Shown here: positions 63,934-64,000 of the stretch, one piece after another
How the letters are laid out: each line of letters opens with the position of its first letter
How positions within the stretch are numbered: the stretch's first letter is position 1
Origin: Brugia malayi
Lineage: Eukaryota > Nematoda > Chromadorea > Rhabditida > Onchocercidae
DNA: 64,000 nucleotides
Reading direction: 5' to 3'
Assembly (NCBI RefSeq): GCF_000002995.4
Contig: NW_025062477.1
Coordinates: forward strand, 12,010,696-12,074,695
Translations under genes and position numbers: made by a program
Notes under the pieces: generated by a model
Told to the model about the DNA's origin: nothing
The model's input: the letters and a program-made list of their open reading frames with translations, nothing else
Databases searched by the model: none

Positions 63934-63936
<3 letters not shown>
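61244..63936. other. Region upstream of the first recognised tensin exon
   Basis: No exon recognised on either strand. It may hold the long-isoform promoter and a 5' non-coding exon. On the minus strand a C/T-rich patch lies near 62262-62300. Otherwise homopolymers and A/T-rich sequence. Confidence 0.5.

Positions 63937-63978
<42 letters not shown>
63937..63978. repeat. AAT trinucleotide microsatellite
   Basis: A pure (AAT)n tract of about 14 units near the right edge. Confidence 0.95.
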
Positions 63979-63980
<2 letters not shown>

Positions 63981-64000
63981 AATTAATTTTTCTTTATTTT

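Overview
This is an extremely AT-rich metazoan nuclear DNA window. It has small exons (about 60 to 270 bp) in a sea of A/T-homopolymer-rich introns, and both recognisable genes lie on the minus strand. T-rich acceptors of the form TTTTAG or TTTCAG, and an acceptor-like site only 9 nt before the first possible ATG, suggest a nematode. This is an inference; another AT-rich invertebrate such as a mite cannot be excluded. I saw no bacterial, viral or CRISPR features, no rRNA or tRNA, and no intact transposon.

Layout. (1) 114-1575, minus: the first four coding exons of an ARL13-type small GTPase (163 codons, all junctions in phase). The gene probably continues beyond the left edge. (2) 1576-4903: intergenic DNA, AT-rich with small repeats. 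(3) 4904-61243, minus: a tensin gene filling almost the whole window. I reconstructed 29 coding exons by hand. Their lengths sum to exactly 4,200 nt (1,400 codons including the stop) with every splice phase compatible. Domain order is a PTEN-like phosphatase domain, a C2 domain, a long low-complexity proline/serine/charged linker, an SH2 domain and a C-terminal PTB domain. (4) 61244-64000: no exon recognised.

A second, shorter tensin product is predicted. A long exon (11055-12060) opens with an ATG directly preceded by an in-frame stop, encodes about 335 acidic D/E/N-rich residues, and ends in the one splice phase that joins to the SH2 exon. It looks like an alternative first exon giving a roughly 624-residue SH2-PTB protein that lacks the phosphatase and C2 domains.

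The introns hold several striking minisatellites: a near-perfect 36-bp array of about 25 copies (42233-43128), a 33-bp array with higher-order structure (38374-38703), a 47-bp four-copy array (39092-39279), another 33-bp array (13482-13660), and an intron built almost wholly of a 42/50-bp repeat (29190-29783). Most long open frames in the window are by-products of these arrays or of homopolymer and trinucleotide tracts, not genes.

Biology: tensins link integrin tails and actin at adhesions through SH2 and PTB. ARL13 proteins act in cilia. The two genes are neighbours, but nothing in the sequence ties their functions together.
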